The notes beneath the pieces are model-generated. The model saw only the letters and a program-made list of their open reading frames with translations. It did not search any database and was not told the DNA's origin. From Verrucomicrobiaceae bacterium UBA1938 (GTDB taxonomy: Bacteria; Verrucomicrobiota; Verrucomicrobiia; Verrucomicrobiales; Verrucomicrobiaceae), in contig DDFC01000036.1 in the NCBI GenBank assembly GCA_002336895.1, positions 166,306-230,305 on the forward strand: 64,000 nucleotides of DNA, in the 5' to 3' direction. Position 1 is the stretch's first letter; the number at the start of each line of letters is the position of its first letter. The translations under genes and the position numbers were made by a program. Shown here piece after piece: positions 8,739-18,231 of the stretch.

Positions 8739-9632
8739 ATGACATCACGCCGTCACTTCATCCAGTCTCTTTCCTCCACCGCGCTGCTCGCTGCCTCTGG
8801 CGGCCTTATGGCTCAGGAAGCCGCCAAGCCAGCCCGCAAACTGCGCAAGGCCATCATGGGCGGCACTCTTGGCATCAAGGGAACGCTGGTGGAGAAATAC
8901 AAGGCTGCCAAAGAGGCCGGATACGAAGGTGTGGAGCCTGCCGGCGGGATGAATAATCAAGAGGTCATCGACGCCCTAGGTCAGTCCGGCCTGCAGGCTG
9001 CCAGCGTGTGCTGCCACACGCACTGGAAGCAGACGCTCACCCATGATGATCCCAAGATCCGTGAAGAAGGCCTGCAGGGCGTGCTGACCACGCTGCGCGA
9101 TGCCAAAGCCTACGGTGCAGATTCCATCCTCGTGGTGCCCGGCGTGGTGAGCGAGACAGTGCCCTACGATGTGGCGTGGGAGCGCTCCATCACCGAAATC
9201 AAGAAGGCCGTGCCGCTGGCCAAAGAACTCGGTGTGAAGATCTCCATCGAGAACGTCTGGAACAACTTCATCCTCAGCCCGCTGGAGGCCGTGCGCTATC
9301 TTGATGAGGTGGGCGACCCAATCGTGGGCTGGCATTTCGACATCGGCAATGTGCTGCGCTACGGCTGGCCGGAGCAGTGGATCAAGGTGCTGGGCAAGCG
9401 TATCAACCGCATCCACGTCAAAGAATACAGCACCAAAAAGATGAAGGAGGAAGGCGTGTGGAAGGGCTTTGACTGCGACCTCACCGAAGGGGACAACAAC
9501 TGGCCCGCCATCATGAAGGCACTGGACGCAGCAGGCTACACCGGCTGGGCCATCAGCGAGCAGCGCGGCGGCATCAACTCCGGCGGCCTCAAGATGCTGA
9601 CCGAGCGTATGGACAAAATCTTCGCGATGTGA
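8739..9632 (+). CDS. Exported sugar phosphate isomerase/epimerase (TIM barrel)
   Basis: 297 residues. The start has a twin-arginine-like signal (SRRHFIQSL, hydrophobic core, ALLAASGGLMAQ) from ATG 8739; an upstream GTG frame at 8691 is not needed. The mature part is an AP-endonuclease-2/xylose-isomerase-like barrel with EGVEPAGG near the first strands, SIENVWNN (metal-ligand Glu), GWHFDIGN (Asp/His), RIHVKEY and a late AISEQRGG glutamate. The family includes hydroxypyruvate isomerases and sugar epimerases; which one applies cannot be read here. It follows the DapA-family gene by 87 bases and probably shares its pathway. Confidence 0.85.
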   Translation: MTSRRHFIQSLSSTALLAASGGLMAQEAAKPARKLRKAIMGGTLGIKGTLVEKYKAAKEAGYEGVEPAGGMNNQEVIDALGQSGLQAASVCCHTHWKQTLTHDDPKIREEGLQGVLTTLRDAKAYGADSILVVPGVVSETVPYDVAWERSITEIKKAVPLAKELGVKISIENVWNNFILSPLEAVRYLDEVGDPIVGWHFDIGNVLRYGWPEQWIKVLGKRINRIHVKEYSTKKMKEEGVWKGFDCDLTEGDNNWPAIMKALDAAGYTGWAISEQRGGINSGGLKMLTERMDKIFAM

Positions 9633-9673
9633 TCGTCCGCATTTATCAAATCCCACTCACTCGTCAGTAAACG

Positions 9674-10471
9674 ATGCCCTCCGCCCTCGCCATCTTCGCC
9701 CATCCTGACGACATTGAGTTCGTCGCCGCCGGAACTCTGCTGCAGCTTCAGGCTCGTGGCTGGGACATCCACTACATCAATCTCTGCACCGGCAACGGCG
9801 GCTCCGTACAGATGGACGGCCCCACCACGACGAAGAAACGTCTGGAGGAAGCCCGGGAGGCCGCTCGCATCCTAGGGGCCACTTTTTACCCGCCTATCTG
9901 CGATGACCTGGAGCTGACATATTCCGTGCCCTATCTGCGCAAAGTGGCCGCCGTGGTGCGCATGGCCAAGCCCAGCATCGTGCTGACCCATGCGCCCGCA
10001 GACTACATGGAGGACCACATGCAGGCCTGTCGCCTGGCCGTCACAGCGGCGTTTTCCCACTGCATCCCCAATTTCCAGACCGACCCCCATCTGCCCTCCT
10101 ATTCACACGATGTGACGGTTTACCATGCCATGCCGCATGGCCTGTGCGATCCCCTGCGCCAGACGCTCATGGCTGGCCAGTATGTGGACACCAGCAGTGT
10201 GCATGCCCGCAAACGTGAATCCCTCGCCGCTCATGAAAGCCAGAAGCACTGGCTGGACGTGAGTCAGGGCATGGACTCCTACCTCATCAGCATGGACGAG
10301 GCCTCCCGCGCTGTCGGCAGGCTTTCCGGCAAATTTGAATACGCCGAGGGCTGGCGCAGGCATCTGCATCTGGGCTTCAGCGCCAAGGAAATAGATCCGC
10401 TCAAGGATGCCCTGGGTGAACTCTGCCTCATCAATGAAGAGTATGAGAAGGCGAAGGCGGTGCCCGTTTGA
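9674..10471 (+). CDS. PIG-L family deacetylase
   Basis: A 265-residue LmbE/PIG-L-type zinc deacetylase. The metal motif AHPDD is at residues 9-13 and a further His lies in the EDHMQAC region near residue 115. Family members remove N-acetyl groups from GlcNAc-containing substrates. In Bacteroidota and Verrucomicrobiota, homologues are frequent beside sugar-catabolic genes, which fits the exported isomerase just upstream. No signal peptide, so cytoplasmic. Confidence 0.88.
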   Translation: MPSALAIFAHPDDIEFVAAGTLLQLQARGWDIHYINLCTGNGGSVQMDGPTTTKKRLEEAREAARILGATFYPPICDDLELTYSVPYLRKVAAVVRMAKPSIVLTHAPADYMEDHMQACRLAVTAAFSHCIPNFQTDPHLPSYSHDVTVYHAMPHGLCDPLRQTLMAGQYVDTSSVHARKRESLAAHESQKHWLDVSQGMDSYLISMDEASRAVGRLSGKFEYAEGWRRHLHLGFSAKEIDPLKDALGELCLINEEYEKAKAVPV

Positions 10472-10544
10472 GTTTAAAGTTTCAGGTTAAAAGTTTAAAG
10501 TTGGCCGCATGTGCGCTACTGGCTTTAATCTTGGAACTTTTAAC
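10471..10544. repeat. Short A/T-rich repeat cluster between genes
   Basis: The 11-mer AGTTTAAAGTT occurs at 10471-10481 and again at 10492-10502. GTTAAAAGTT at 10486-10495 is the exact reverse complement of AACTTTTAAC at 10535-10544, giving a 10-bp stem around a 39-base loop. The run stands out in a GC-rich gap of 81 bases and may be a copy of a dispersed intergenic repeat. Confidence 0.5.
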
Positions 10545-10552
10545 TCGGCCCC

Positions 10553-10987
10553 ATGCCCGCTCCGCTCACGTATCTCCTCGTTGACGGCCACAGCGTCATT
10601 CACGCGTGGCCGGAGCTGGCACGAGAGCATCGGGTGGCCTCACGGCGGCATCTAGCCCGCACGGAACTGCTCAAACGCCTGCGCAATCTCCAGGACATGA
10701 GCGGCATGCAGGTGGTGGTGGTCTTTGACGGTGCCAAGCAGGGCACCAATGAGGAGCGTGAGCCCCAGGGGCTGCAGATCATCTACGCCGACCCCGGCAC
10801 CACCGCGGACACCATCATCGAGCGACTCGTGGCCAGATATGGCAAGGAGCGCCCCATGCGCGTGGTCTCCGCCGACGGGATGGTGCGTGAAACGATTCTG
10901 TCACTTGGAGCCGAGTGGATCAGCCCTGAAATCCTGCGCAGCCTGTGCGACAGCGCTGAAACCAGCATGCGCGCCCGCCTTGCCTGA
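10553..10987 (+). CDS. NYN-domain (YacP/Rae1-like) ribonuclease
   Basis: A 144-residue protein with a PIN-like NYN fold. LLVDGHSVIHAW at 8-19 carries the first acidic residue, VVVVFDGAK (~residue 58) the second, and VVSADGMVRE (~residue 104) the third region. YacP/Rae1 proteins are small endoribonucleases that cut mRNA on ribosomes in Bacillus; whether this homologue does so is inference. It overlaps no other gene and sits 31 bases before the TPR gene. Confidence 0.8.
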   Translation: MPAPLTYLLVDGHSVIHAWPELAREHRVASRRHLARTELLKRLRNLQDMSGMQVVVVFDGAKQGTNEEREPQGLQIIYADPGTTADTIIERLVARYGKERPMRVVSADGMVRETILSLGAEWISPEILRSLCDSAETSMRARLA

Positions 10988-11018
10988 TCCCGATTCACAC
11001 TCTAACATCCGCCCAATC

Positions 11019-11735
11019 ATGATGAGATTTTTCCCAGCCTGCCTGCTTCTGACCCTCGGCCTCGCTGCCGCACTGGCGCAAGAAGCTCCCAAAACAACCC
11101 CTGTTTCCGACGAAGTCAGAAAACTGCTCCTTGAGGCCCGCGAAATGCGCGTGAAGCAGCGATACACCGACGCGCTGGAAAAACTGGACGCCGCCGAAAA
11201 GCTGGCCCCCAACGTGCCAGACATTTACGCCCTGCGTGGAGACATCTACCTGGCGCCACGCCGTCGAGACTTTGATCTGGCCCTGGTGCAGTTTCAAAAA
11301 GCCGCCGAGCTCCAGCCGGACAGCCCACTTCCCAAGTTCAATCTGGCCGAGTTCCATTTTGTGAAACACGAGTTTGACGTGGCGCTGCAAGCTTTCACCA
11401 AACTGACCTCCGACTACCCCAAGCTGCCCATGGTCGTTCGCCATCTGGTGCACTACAAGCGCTTCCTCTGCGAGCTCAAGCTGGGCCACCGCCCGGCAGC
11501 AGATCAAATCCTTGCCGATCATTTCACCTTCATGGACGACACTCCGGCCTACTACTTTTGCAAGGCGGCGCTGGCCTTTGATGCTGGTGGCACTGCCAAG
11601 GCGAACGAATGGGTGGCGCGCGCCGTTGCTGTCTTCAAAGGGCCGAACTGCGAGCCCTACTATGATGCCTTCAAAGAGCTGCGCTGGGTGCCGGACCTGG
11701 ACTTTTCCGGCGGCACGGATGCGCCAAAAAAATAG
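11019..11735 (+). CDS. Exported tetratricopeptide-repeat protein
   Basis: 238 residues beginning MMRFFPACLLLTLG, a signal peptide ending near ALAQ. The mature part has TPR-like helical pairs (YTDALEKLDAAEKLAPN, FDLALVQFQKAAELQPD, FDVALQAFTKL). It has no enzymatic signature and is probably a periplasmic scaffold. ATG 11019 is chosen because upstream frame lacks a signal peptide. Its TAG stop overlaps a GTG three bases before the ATG of the hydantoinase gene. Confidence 0.8.
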   Translation: MMRFFPACLLLTLGLAAALAQEAPKTTPVSDEVRKLLLEAREMRVKQRYTDALEKLDAAEKLAPNVPDIYALRGDIYLAPRRRDFDLALVQFQKAAELQPDSPLPKFNLAEFHFVKHEFDVALQAFTKLTSDYPKLPMVVRHLVHYKRFLCELKLGHRPAADQILADHFTFMDDTPAYYFCKAALAFDAGGTAKANEWVARAVAVFKGPNCEPYYDAFKELRWVPDLDFSGGTDAPKK

Positions 11736-11737
11736 TG

Positions 11738-14700
11738 ATGTGGCGCATCGCGGCTGATACAGGTGGAACCTTCACCGACTGCCACGCACTCGACCCGCAG
11801 GGCCACGAGTCGCGCTGCAAGGTGCTCTCCACGGGACATCTGCGCGCGGTGGTGTCTGGCGGGACCGGTGCTGTCTATCAGCTTTCCGGGCTCCCCCCTC
11901 TGCCCTCGGGCTTGCTGACGGGTTTTCAGGCCAATGCCGTTGGCTCGCATGAGGTGCGTATCATCGAGGCGCAAGGCCGCGCAACCGGAGCAATCACACT
12001 CAATTCCCCTGCCGCATGGCAGCCCGGCACACTGCTGGAGCTGACCACGGGTGAAGAGGCGCCTGTTTTGGGGGCACGCATCCTCACCAGCACCCCGCCG
12101 GGGGGCGAGTTTCCGCCCATGCAGCTGCGCATTGCTACCACGCGTGCTACCAATGCACTGCTGGAGCATAAAGGCGGCCGCATCGCCCTTTTCATCACAC
12201 GTGGGTTTGGCGATCTCCTGCACATCGGCGATCAGCGCCGAAGTGATCTCTTTGCACTCAAGCATGAGCCACGTATGATCTTCCATGAGGCTGCCTGCGA
12301 AGTGCCAGAGCGTGTGAGCCTCTCGGGAGAAGTGATCGAACCTCTGGACGAAGCCAGCGTGCGCGCTGCGGCGCAGGAGTTCGTTTCACAAGGCATTACC
12401 ACCGCAGCCATCTCCCTGCTGCACGGGCATGCGCATCCGCAGCATGAACTGCGCGTGGCGGCCATCCTGCAGGAGTGCGGATTCTCCCACCTCACGCTCT
12501 CACACCAGACCGCCGCCTTTGCCAAGCTGCTGCCGCGCACCCAGAGCACCGTGGCCGATGCTTATCTGCATGAGCCGGTGCAATCCTTCCTCAATGGCAT
12601 CCGCCGCATGTCCCCCGCCATGCAGGTGATGACCAGCGCGGGCGGCCTCAAAACTGCCGATGACATCCGGCCCAAGGATATGCTGCTCAGCGGCCCCGCA
12701 GGTGGCGCCATCGGCGCGGCTAATGCCGCACGCCGCCTGGGCATCTCCAAGATTATCACGCTCGACATGGGCGGAACCAGCACGGACGTGGCGCGCATCG
12801 ACTCCCGCCCCGGCTACCGTTTCTCTCAAAACGTGGCAGGCATGCAACTCCTTGCCCCCTGTGTGGCCATCGAGACCGTAGCCGCAGGTGGCGGCTCCAT
12901 CTGCCACCTCACGCATCACGGTTTAGCGGTGGGGCCACAAAGCGCAGGGTCAAATCCTGGCCCCGCCTGCTATGGCAAGGGCGGCCCGCTGACCATAACG
13001 GATGTGAATCTGCTGCTCGGCCGCTTTGATCCTGCGCGTGCCCCCATCCCGCTGGATGTGGATGCAGCCCGGCTTCGCCTGCGAGAGCTGCATACGCAGA
13101 CAGGCGGCACCGGCACGGAGACGGATCTCCTCCATACCCTGCTACGCCTGGCTGTGGAGCACATGACCGATGCCATCCGCCGTATCTCGATTGGCGAGGG
13201 CTACGATCCCGCGGAGCATGCGCTGCTGGCCTTTGGCGGTGCGGGCCCGCAACATGCCTGCGCCGTGGCCGAGGCTCTGGGCATGCAGACGATCCTGGTG
13301 CCTGAGCATGCCGGCATCCTCAGCGCAGTCGGTTTGCAGGAGGCGGTGCCAGAGCAAATCATTGAGAAGGAAATCCGCCAGCCGTTGGATGTAGCACGGG
13401 CACACCTGACTGCGGTGCTTGCAGCAATGCCGCAGGGAGAGCGCATCCAGATCGCCGAGCTTCGCCTCAAAGGCCAGGACACGCCGCTGCAGGTGGAGTT
13501 TGCCGATCCAGCTGATCTGCCACAGCTCTATGCCGGAGTGTATGCGCGGCTGTTTGGCTACAAGCCGCCCGCCGGACGCGAGATCGAGGTGGTCAGCCTC
13601 CGCATCATTCTGCGAGAGGCCCAGGCCATGTCGGTCCAGTCTGCTTCAGTGTCGCAGGCAATATCTCCCACGCCTGCGCTCATTCAGGATGCCTTCAGCA
13701 CCATCGTCATCGCACCGGGCTGGACGGTGGAAAAAGTTGCTGGCTTTGGCCATGTGCTGCGCTGTGCCCAGATGTCAGGTGTCCCCCCAACGCTGGAGCG
13801 CGATCTGCTGCGTCACCGCTTCCACTCCATCGTCAGCGACATGGGCGCCCTGCTCTGCCGCACCGCCATCTCCACCAACATCCGCGAGAGACTCGACTTC
13901 TCCTGTGCGCTGCTCGATCCCCAAGGACGTCTGCTTTCCAGCGCTCCACACATCCCCGTGCATCTCGGTGCGCTGGGAGTATGCGTGCGAGAAGTCGCCA
14001 AGGCTGTGGCGATCCGACCTGGGGACACCATCATCACAAATCACCCTGCGTATGGTGGCTCTCATCTGCCAGATGTGACACTCATCACCCCAGTGCACGA
14101 TGCGCAGCAGCGGCTCATTGGCTACATCGCCAACCGGGCGCACCATGCGGAGATCGGCGGCGTCACGCCGGGCTCCATGCCGGCCAATGCCACACGGCTG
14201 ATCGAAGAGGGTGTCGTCATCGCGCCACGTCATCTCATTCGTGCGGGCGTCTCCTGCTTTGATGAAGTCAGCACCCTGCTGACCACCGCGCTGTATCCCA
14301 CACGCAATCTGGCCGATAACCTCGCCGATCTGCACGCCCAGCTGGCGGCCAATCTCCACGGAGCGGAGCGTCTGCGCCTGCTGGCGGATGATTCACTGCA
14401 AGGCATGATGCAAAGCATTCTGGATCACTCCGCCGCAGTCATGCGCACGCAGATCGCCCGCCTGCCGGACGCCATCTCCGCGCAAGAGAACCTGGACGAT
14501 GGCGCGGTCATCGCCGTGACGCTGCGCAGGACCGATGGGAAGCTCGTCCTCGATTTCACCGGCACCTCTGGCGTGCATCCGCGCAATCTGAACGCCACCA
14601 CCGCCATCGTGCGCAGCGCGGTGCTGTATGTGATGCGGCTCATGCTGCAGGAGGATCTGCCTCTGAACGAGGGGCTGACGGAGCCGGTGGAAATCATCTG

Positions 14701-15304
14701 CCCTGAATCGCTTCTCAATCCCACCTTCACCGGAGATGCCGCACGGGATCCGGCCGTGGTGGGTGGCAATGTGGAGGTAAGCCAGCGGCTGGTGGACACG
14801 CTCATCAAGGCGCTGGGCCTGCAGGCGTGCAGCCAGGGCACGATGAACAATTTCCTCTTTGGCGGCGCGGGCTTCGGCTACTACGAAACGATCGCCGGTG
14901 GTGCCGGTGCGGGCGCAGGCTATGCCGGAGCCAGCGCGCTGCACACGCACATGACGAACACAGCCATCACCGACCCTGAGATCATCGAGCAGCGTTACCC
15001 GGTGCGCCTGCGTCAGTTTGCCATCCGGCGCGGCTCCGGCGGTGCTGGTGAATGGTGCGGGGGTGATGGCGTGATCCGCGAGTTTGAGTTTCTACAGCCG
15101 CTCACCGTCAGCCTGCTGACTCAGCACCGTGTGGAAGTGCCCTTTGGCCTGCACGGCGGCGCTGCCGGGAAATGTGGTCGTCAAACGCTGGTGAGTGGCG
15201 GTGTCTCCACAGTGCTGGAGGGTTGCACGTCCTTTGCAGTAAAAGCAGGAGATCGTGTGCTCATGGAAACGCCGGGCGGCGGTGGCTGGGGCTCAGCATT
15301 GTAA
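11738..15304 (+). CDS. Fused hydantoinase A/B (5-oxoprolinase-type) protein
   Basis: 1188 residues combining HyuA and HyuB in one chain, as in eukaryotic-type ATP-dependent 5-oxoprolinases. The N-terminal actin-like ATPase begins MWRIAADTGGTFTD and has LSGPAGGAIG and LDMGGTSTDVA near residues 320-350, followed by FGGAGPQHAC. The HyuB part (from ~680) has the RHRFHSIVSDMG start, TNHPAYGG and a C-terminal GGGGWG tail. Hydrolysis of 5-oxoproline or of hydantoins are both possible. ATG 11738 is preferred over GTG 11735, which lies inside the preceding stop overlap. Confidence 0.9.
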   Translation: MWRIAADTGGTFTDCHALDPQGHESRCKVLSTGHLRAVVSGGTGAVYQLSGLPPLPSGLLTGFQANAVGSHEVRIIEAQGRATGAITLNSPAAWQPGTLLELTTGEEAPVLGARILTSTPPGGEFPPMQLRIATTRATNALLEHKGGRIALFITRGFGDLLHIGDQRRSDLFALKHEPRMIFHEAACEVPERVSLSGEVIEPLDEASVRAAAQEFVSQGITTAAISLLHGHAHPQHELRVAAILQECGFSHLTLSHQTAAFAKLLPRTQSTVADAYLHEPVQSFLNGIRRMSPAMQVMTSAGGLKTADDIRPKDMLLSGPAGGAIGAANAARRLGISKIITLDMGGTSTDVARIDSRPGYRFSQNVAGMQLLAPCVAIETVAAGGGSICHLTHHGLAVGPQSAGSNPGPACYGKGGPLTITDVNLLLGRFDPARAPIPLDVDAARLRLRELHTQTGGTGTETDLLHTLLRLAVEHMTDAIRRISIGEGYDPAEHALLAFGGAGPQHACAVAEALGMQTILVPEHAGILSAVGLQEAVPEQIIEKEIRQPLDVARAHLTAVLAAMPQGERIQIAELRLKGQDTPLQVEFADPADLPQLYAGVYARLFGYKPPAGREIEVVSLRIILREAQAMSVQSASVSQAISPTPALIQDAFSTIVIAPGWTVEKVAGFGHVLRCAQMSGVPPTLERDLLRHRFHSIVSDMGALLCRTAISTNIRERLDFSCALLDPQGRLLSSAPHIPVHLGALGVCVREVAKAVAIRPGDTIITNHPAYGGSHLPDVTLITPVHDAQQRLIGYIANRAHHAEIGGVTPGSMPANATRLIEEGVVIAPRHLIRAGVSCFDEVSTLLTTALYPTRNLADNLADLHAQLAANLHGAERLRLLADDSLQGMMQSILDHSAAVMRTQIARLPDAISAQENLDDGAVIAVTLRRTDGKLVLDFTGTSGVHPRNLNATTAIVRSAVLYVMRLMLQEDLPLNEGLTEPVEIICPESLLNPTFTGDAARDPAVVGGNVEVSQRLVDTLIKALGLQACSQGTMNNFLFGGAGFGYYETIAGGAGAGAGYAGASALHTHMTNTAITDPEIIEQRYPVRLRQFAIRRGSGGAGEWCGGDGVIREFEFLQPLTVSLLTQHRVEVPFGLHGGAAGKCGRQTLVSGGVSTVLEGCTSFAVKAGDRVLMETPGGGGWGSAL

Positions 15305-15328
15305 AACGAACGTCCGCGTTCGTTTTAC
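15301..15328. terminator. Bidirectional terminator overlapping both stop codons
   Basis: A perfect 12-bp stem (GTAAAACGAACG at 15301-15312 with its complement at 15317-15328) and a TCCG loop. The arms contain A4 and T4 runs, so it can work on both strands. It covers the stop of the plus-strand hydantoinase gene (15302-15304) and of the minus-strand pre-peptidase gene (15325-15327). Confidence 0.85.
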
Positions 15329-16818
15329 GGCTTCTTGGCCACCAGAGTCAGCCAAGGGTGGTCATCGGTCATGATGAGCAGATCTCCGCGCGGCTCGGTG
15401 AATGGGATGGTGTAGGTGGCTTTGACCGTTTCCACGGCATCCGGGGCACTGGTGGTGATCTCCACGGCAAAAGGGGCCTGGCTGGCTGCGGCTTCAGAAG
15501 TGGCTTTGAGGGTGAGCTTCACCTCCCCTCCCTTCGCGGGCACATCGACGCTCTCCGCTGTGACACCTGCGGGCAGATTGACCACCTGGGCCTTGATCTT
15601 GCCGACGTAGGTGCCGCTGGGTTTCATGGTCAGTTTTACTTCTGCTGACTTACCTGCTTCAAGACGGTAGGCGTGGGTGTCGAGCGTGGCGATAAGACTG
15701 GGCTTGAAGGCGGCGACTGCAAGCTCATAGCCATGCTCCGCGCTGCCGTGATGGAAGCGGTCTGCGACGACCAACTTGTATTCACCATCGCTGGGGACTT
15801 TCCAGCGCAGCGTCGGGTCCAGCCCTTCTTTCTCGCTGTCATCCGCCTGCTGCAGCACCTTGCCGTTGGAGTCTTCTATCCGCAGCGCGGCATCGAGTTC
15901 ACTGTTGTGCAGGCCCTGGGCGCGCACGCGGATCTGCAGGTCATCTCCTTTCTTGGCGGTGAAGGTGTAGGCGTCTTCCTCGCCATTCTTGCTGATGCAG
16001 CCATTCACCGTGGCGGGCAGTGTGAGAGTCTTGGGCTCATTCACCGTCACGGCAGGCTTTGGCTCGTCTGTCACAGTGAGGCGATACACGTGATTTGCAC
16101 TGCCTCTGAACGTGACATCCGCCGCAGGCGGATGGGCAAAGGCGAAGAGCTGCACATATAGAGTGGCATCAGCAACGGGGGTGTATTCAATCCGGGGATC
16201 AAGATTGTGTGTATCGTGCCCGGCGGCGATCTCCACGCCTTTCTCGTTCAGCAGACGCATGGCAGGGTCCATAGGCGAGCCGAGCGCGTAGCCATGTAGC
16301 TCGAGGCGAATGCTTTTGCCCTGCTTTGCCTGGATGGCGTAGGTGTCCACATCTCCGGCCTTCTCCAGCACGCCGTTGAATGTCACGTTCATCCTGGCCG
16401 GAGACTGCCGGGCATCGGCTTGGGTGTCGTTGGGTTCTTTCTCGATGACTTCTTCATACTTGCCCACCTCGACGATGCGTGGTGGCGATGCATCGCTTTC
16501 ATTGTAAAGACGGATCAAATAAGGGCCCGGCATCGCTTCTTTCGCGATGTTGAGAAAGAATTTCATGGGCTTGTCGCCACCCAGCACCACCACATTCGGG
16601 CTGCTGCTCCAGGCCAGAAAGCCATCTTTCTCCAGTCCTTTGCCGGCAGCTTTGGCCTCCACCTTCGCGCCAATCTGACCACCGGCGGGGAAGAAACTGT
16701 CGAAGGCAGGAGGGACAGCCTGCACTGGAATGAGGAGAGCCGAATGCACCAGCATGCAAAGCAGTGCTCCACGTCCCTTCCGCACTTCACGTTCCACATT
16801 CACCGTTGAGTGATGCAT
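15325..16818 (-). CDS. Exported pre-peptidase C-terminal domain protein
   Basis: 497 residues with an N-terminal signal (hydrophobic LLCMLVHSALLIPVQA) and two or three beta-sandwich modules. Typical PPC features are EKEPNDTQADA with GDVDTYAIQAKQGKSIRLEL (~residues 125-175) and NGEEDAYTFTAKKGDDLQIRV (~280-305). No protease domain is present. In planctomycetes and Verrucomicrobiota such proteins accompany DUF1501 and DUF1549/DUF1553 genes, and here its start overlaps the DUF1501 stop by one base (TAATG), so the two are translationally coupled. Role unknown. Confidence 0.85.
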   Translation of the reverse strand: MHHSTVNVEREVRKGRGALLCMLVHSALLIPVQAVPPAFDSFFPAGGQIGAKVEAKAAGKGLEKDGFLAWSSSPNVVVLGGDKPMKFFLNIAKEAMPGPYLIRLYNESDASPPRIVEVGKYEEVIEKEPNDTQADARQSPARMNVTFNGVLEKAGDVDTYAIQAKQGKSIRLELHGYALGSPMDPAMRLLNEKGVEIAAGHDTHNLDPRIEYTPVADATLYVQLFAFAHPPAADVTFRGSANHVYRLTVTDEPKPAVTVNEPKTLTLPATVNGCISKNGEEDAYTFTAKKGDDLQIRVRAQGLHNSELDAALRIEDSNGKVLQQADDSEKEGLDPTLRWKVPSDGEYKLVVADRFHHGSAEHGYELAVAAFKPSLIATLDTHAYRLEAGKSAEVKLTMKPSGTYVGKIKAQVVNLPAGVTAESVDVPAKGGEVKLTLKATSEAAASQAPFAVEITTSAPDAVETVKATYTIPFTEPRGDLLIMTDDHPWLTLVAKKP

Positions 16819-18158
16819 TATGCAAAGAGCTCACGGATGGGCCTGCCGCCATTGATAAGCTGCACCGGACGGCCGCTGCTGGTGTGCAGAATCTGATGCG
16901 GATCAATACCGAGCTTCTGATAAAGCGTCACGGCAAAATCTTCCGGCGAATAGATATTTTCGCTGGCGTAGTAGCCCTTGGGGTCGGTGGCACCGATGAT
17001 GCCGCCACGTGGGACTCCCGCGCCTGCGAAGAGGATGTTCATCGCGCCAGGCCAGTGGTCGCGACCTGAGTCTTTGTTGATCTTCGGCGTGCGACCAAAC
17101 TCTCCCAGAGCAACGACAAGCGTGCTCTCCAGCAGGCCGCGGCGGTCCAAGTCGGTGATCAGCCCGGCCATGCCCTGGTCAAACTTCTGCATGAACTCGC
17201 CTTTGCAGGTTTTGAAGAGATCGCGGTGATGGTCCCAGCCGCCGTAGTTCACGGTGACAAAGGGCACGCCCACTTCCACCATACGACGCGCCAGCAGCAT
17301 GCGCTGGCCCACATCATTGCGGCCGTAGAGATCGCGTGTCTTGTCGTCTTCCAGGGAAATATCAAAAGCCTCCTGCGCTGGCTTGGAGGAGATCAGATCC
17401 ACCGCCTTGCCGTAGAAGGTGTCAAAGCTCACGGCCGGGTCTTCCGCCAGGGCGTTGTTCATACGCTGCATGCGGTCCAGCGAGTGGCGCAGTTCGCGCC
17501 GGGCCAGGCCACGTGCATCGCTGATGTCGGTGGGCAGCACCACATCACGCACCTTGAAGCCCTTGGCATTCGGATCGCCACCAGCCACGAAGGGCGCATG
17601 CTCGGCACCGAGAAAATTGGGGCCGCCGCTGCGTGTGATGCTGGGCAGCGTCATGTAGGCGGGCAGTCCGTTTTTCACACCGCGCTTGTAGCTCACCACA
17701 CTGCCAAAGGAAGGGTGGAAGGTCACAAAGGCACCACAGCCCACAGGCACGGGTGTGGGTGCGCCGGTCATCATGTAGTGATTGCCACCACCGTGGTTCG
17801 GGTCCTTGTGCGTCACGCTGCGCAGCACGGTGAACTTGTCAGCAACCTTGGCCAGATAAGGCACGCTCTCGGAGAAATGCACGCCCGGCACACTTGTGCG
17901 GATGGTGCCGAGTTCACCACGAATCTCGCTCGGTGCGTTCGGCTTGGGATCAAACATCTCGTAGTGGGACGGACCACCGTCCAACCACACAAGGATACAG
18001 TTCACCGGACGCGAAAGCGAAGGCTGCGGAGCCGATGCCGCCATGGCACGAGCCCGCAGCAGATCTGTAAAGCCCAGTCCACCACCTGCGGCGGTGAGAC
18101 CGAGCTTCAGAAAATCACGCCGCATGTGACCGGCGCAGTTGTGGGTGAAACGAGACAT
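16818..18158 (-). CDS. DUF1501 family protein (sulfatase-like, Tat-exported)
   Basis: 446 residues. A twin-arginine signal (MRRDFLKLGLTAAGG, from residue 12) precedes an alkaline-phosphatase-like fold with CILVWLDGGPSHYEMFDPKP and VVALGEFGRTPKIN near residue 345. The family is highly expanded in Planctomycetota and Verrucomicrobiota and nearly always follows a DUF1549/DUF1553 gene, as here. Biochemical function is not established. Middle gene of a three-gene minus-strand operon. Confidence 0.92.
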   Translation of the reverse strand: MSRFTHNCAGHMRRDFLKLGLTAAGGGLGFTDLLRARAMAASAPQPSLSRPVNCILVWLDGGPSHYEMFDPKPNAPSEIRGELGTIRTSVPGVHFSESVPYLAKVADKFTVLRSVTHKDPNHGGGNHYMMTGAPTPVPVGCGAFVTFHPSFGSVVSYKRGVKNGLPAYMTLPSITRSGGPNFLGAEHAPFVAGGDPNAKGFKVRDVVLPTDISDARGLARRELRHSLDRMQRMNNALAEDPAVSFDTFYGKAVDLISSKPAQEAFDISLEDDKTRDLYGRNDVGQRMLLARRMVEVGVPFVTVNYGGWDHHRDLFKTCKGEFMQKFDQGMAGLITDLDRRGLLESTLVVALGEFGRTPKINKDSGRDHWPGAMNILFAGAGVPRGGIIGATDPKGYYASENIYSPEDFAVTLYQKLGIDPHQILHTSSGRPVQLINGGRPIRELFA

Positions 18159-18231
18159 TCGTTTGGGGCTTAGATATGGAAATTACGCCGCGCCTAAGGA
18201 CTTCTTGCGAAATCACACAAAAGTACCGGCT

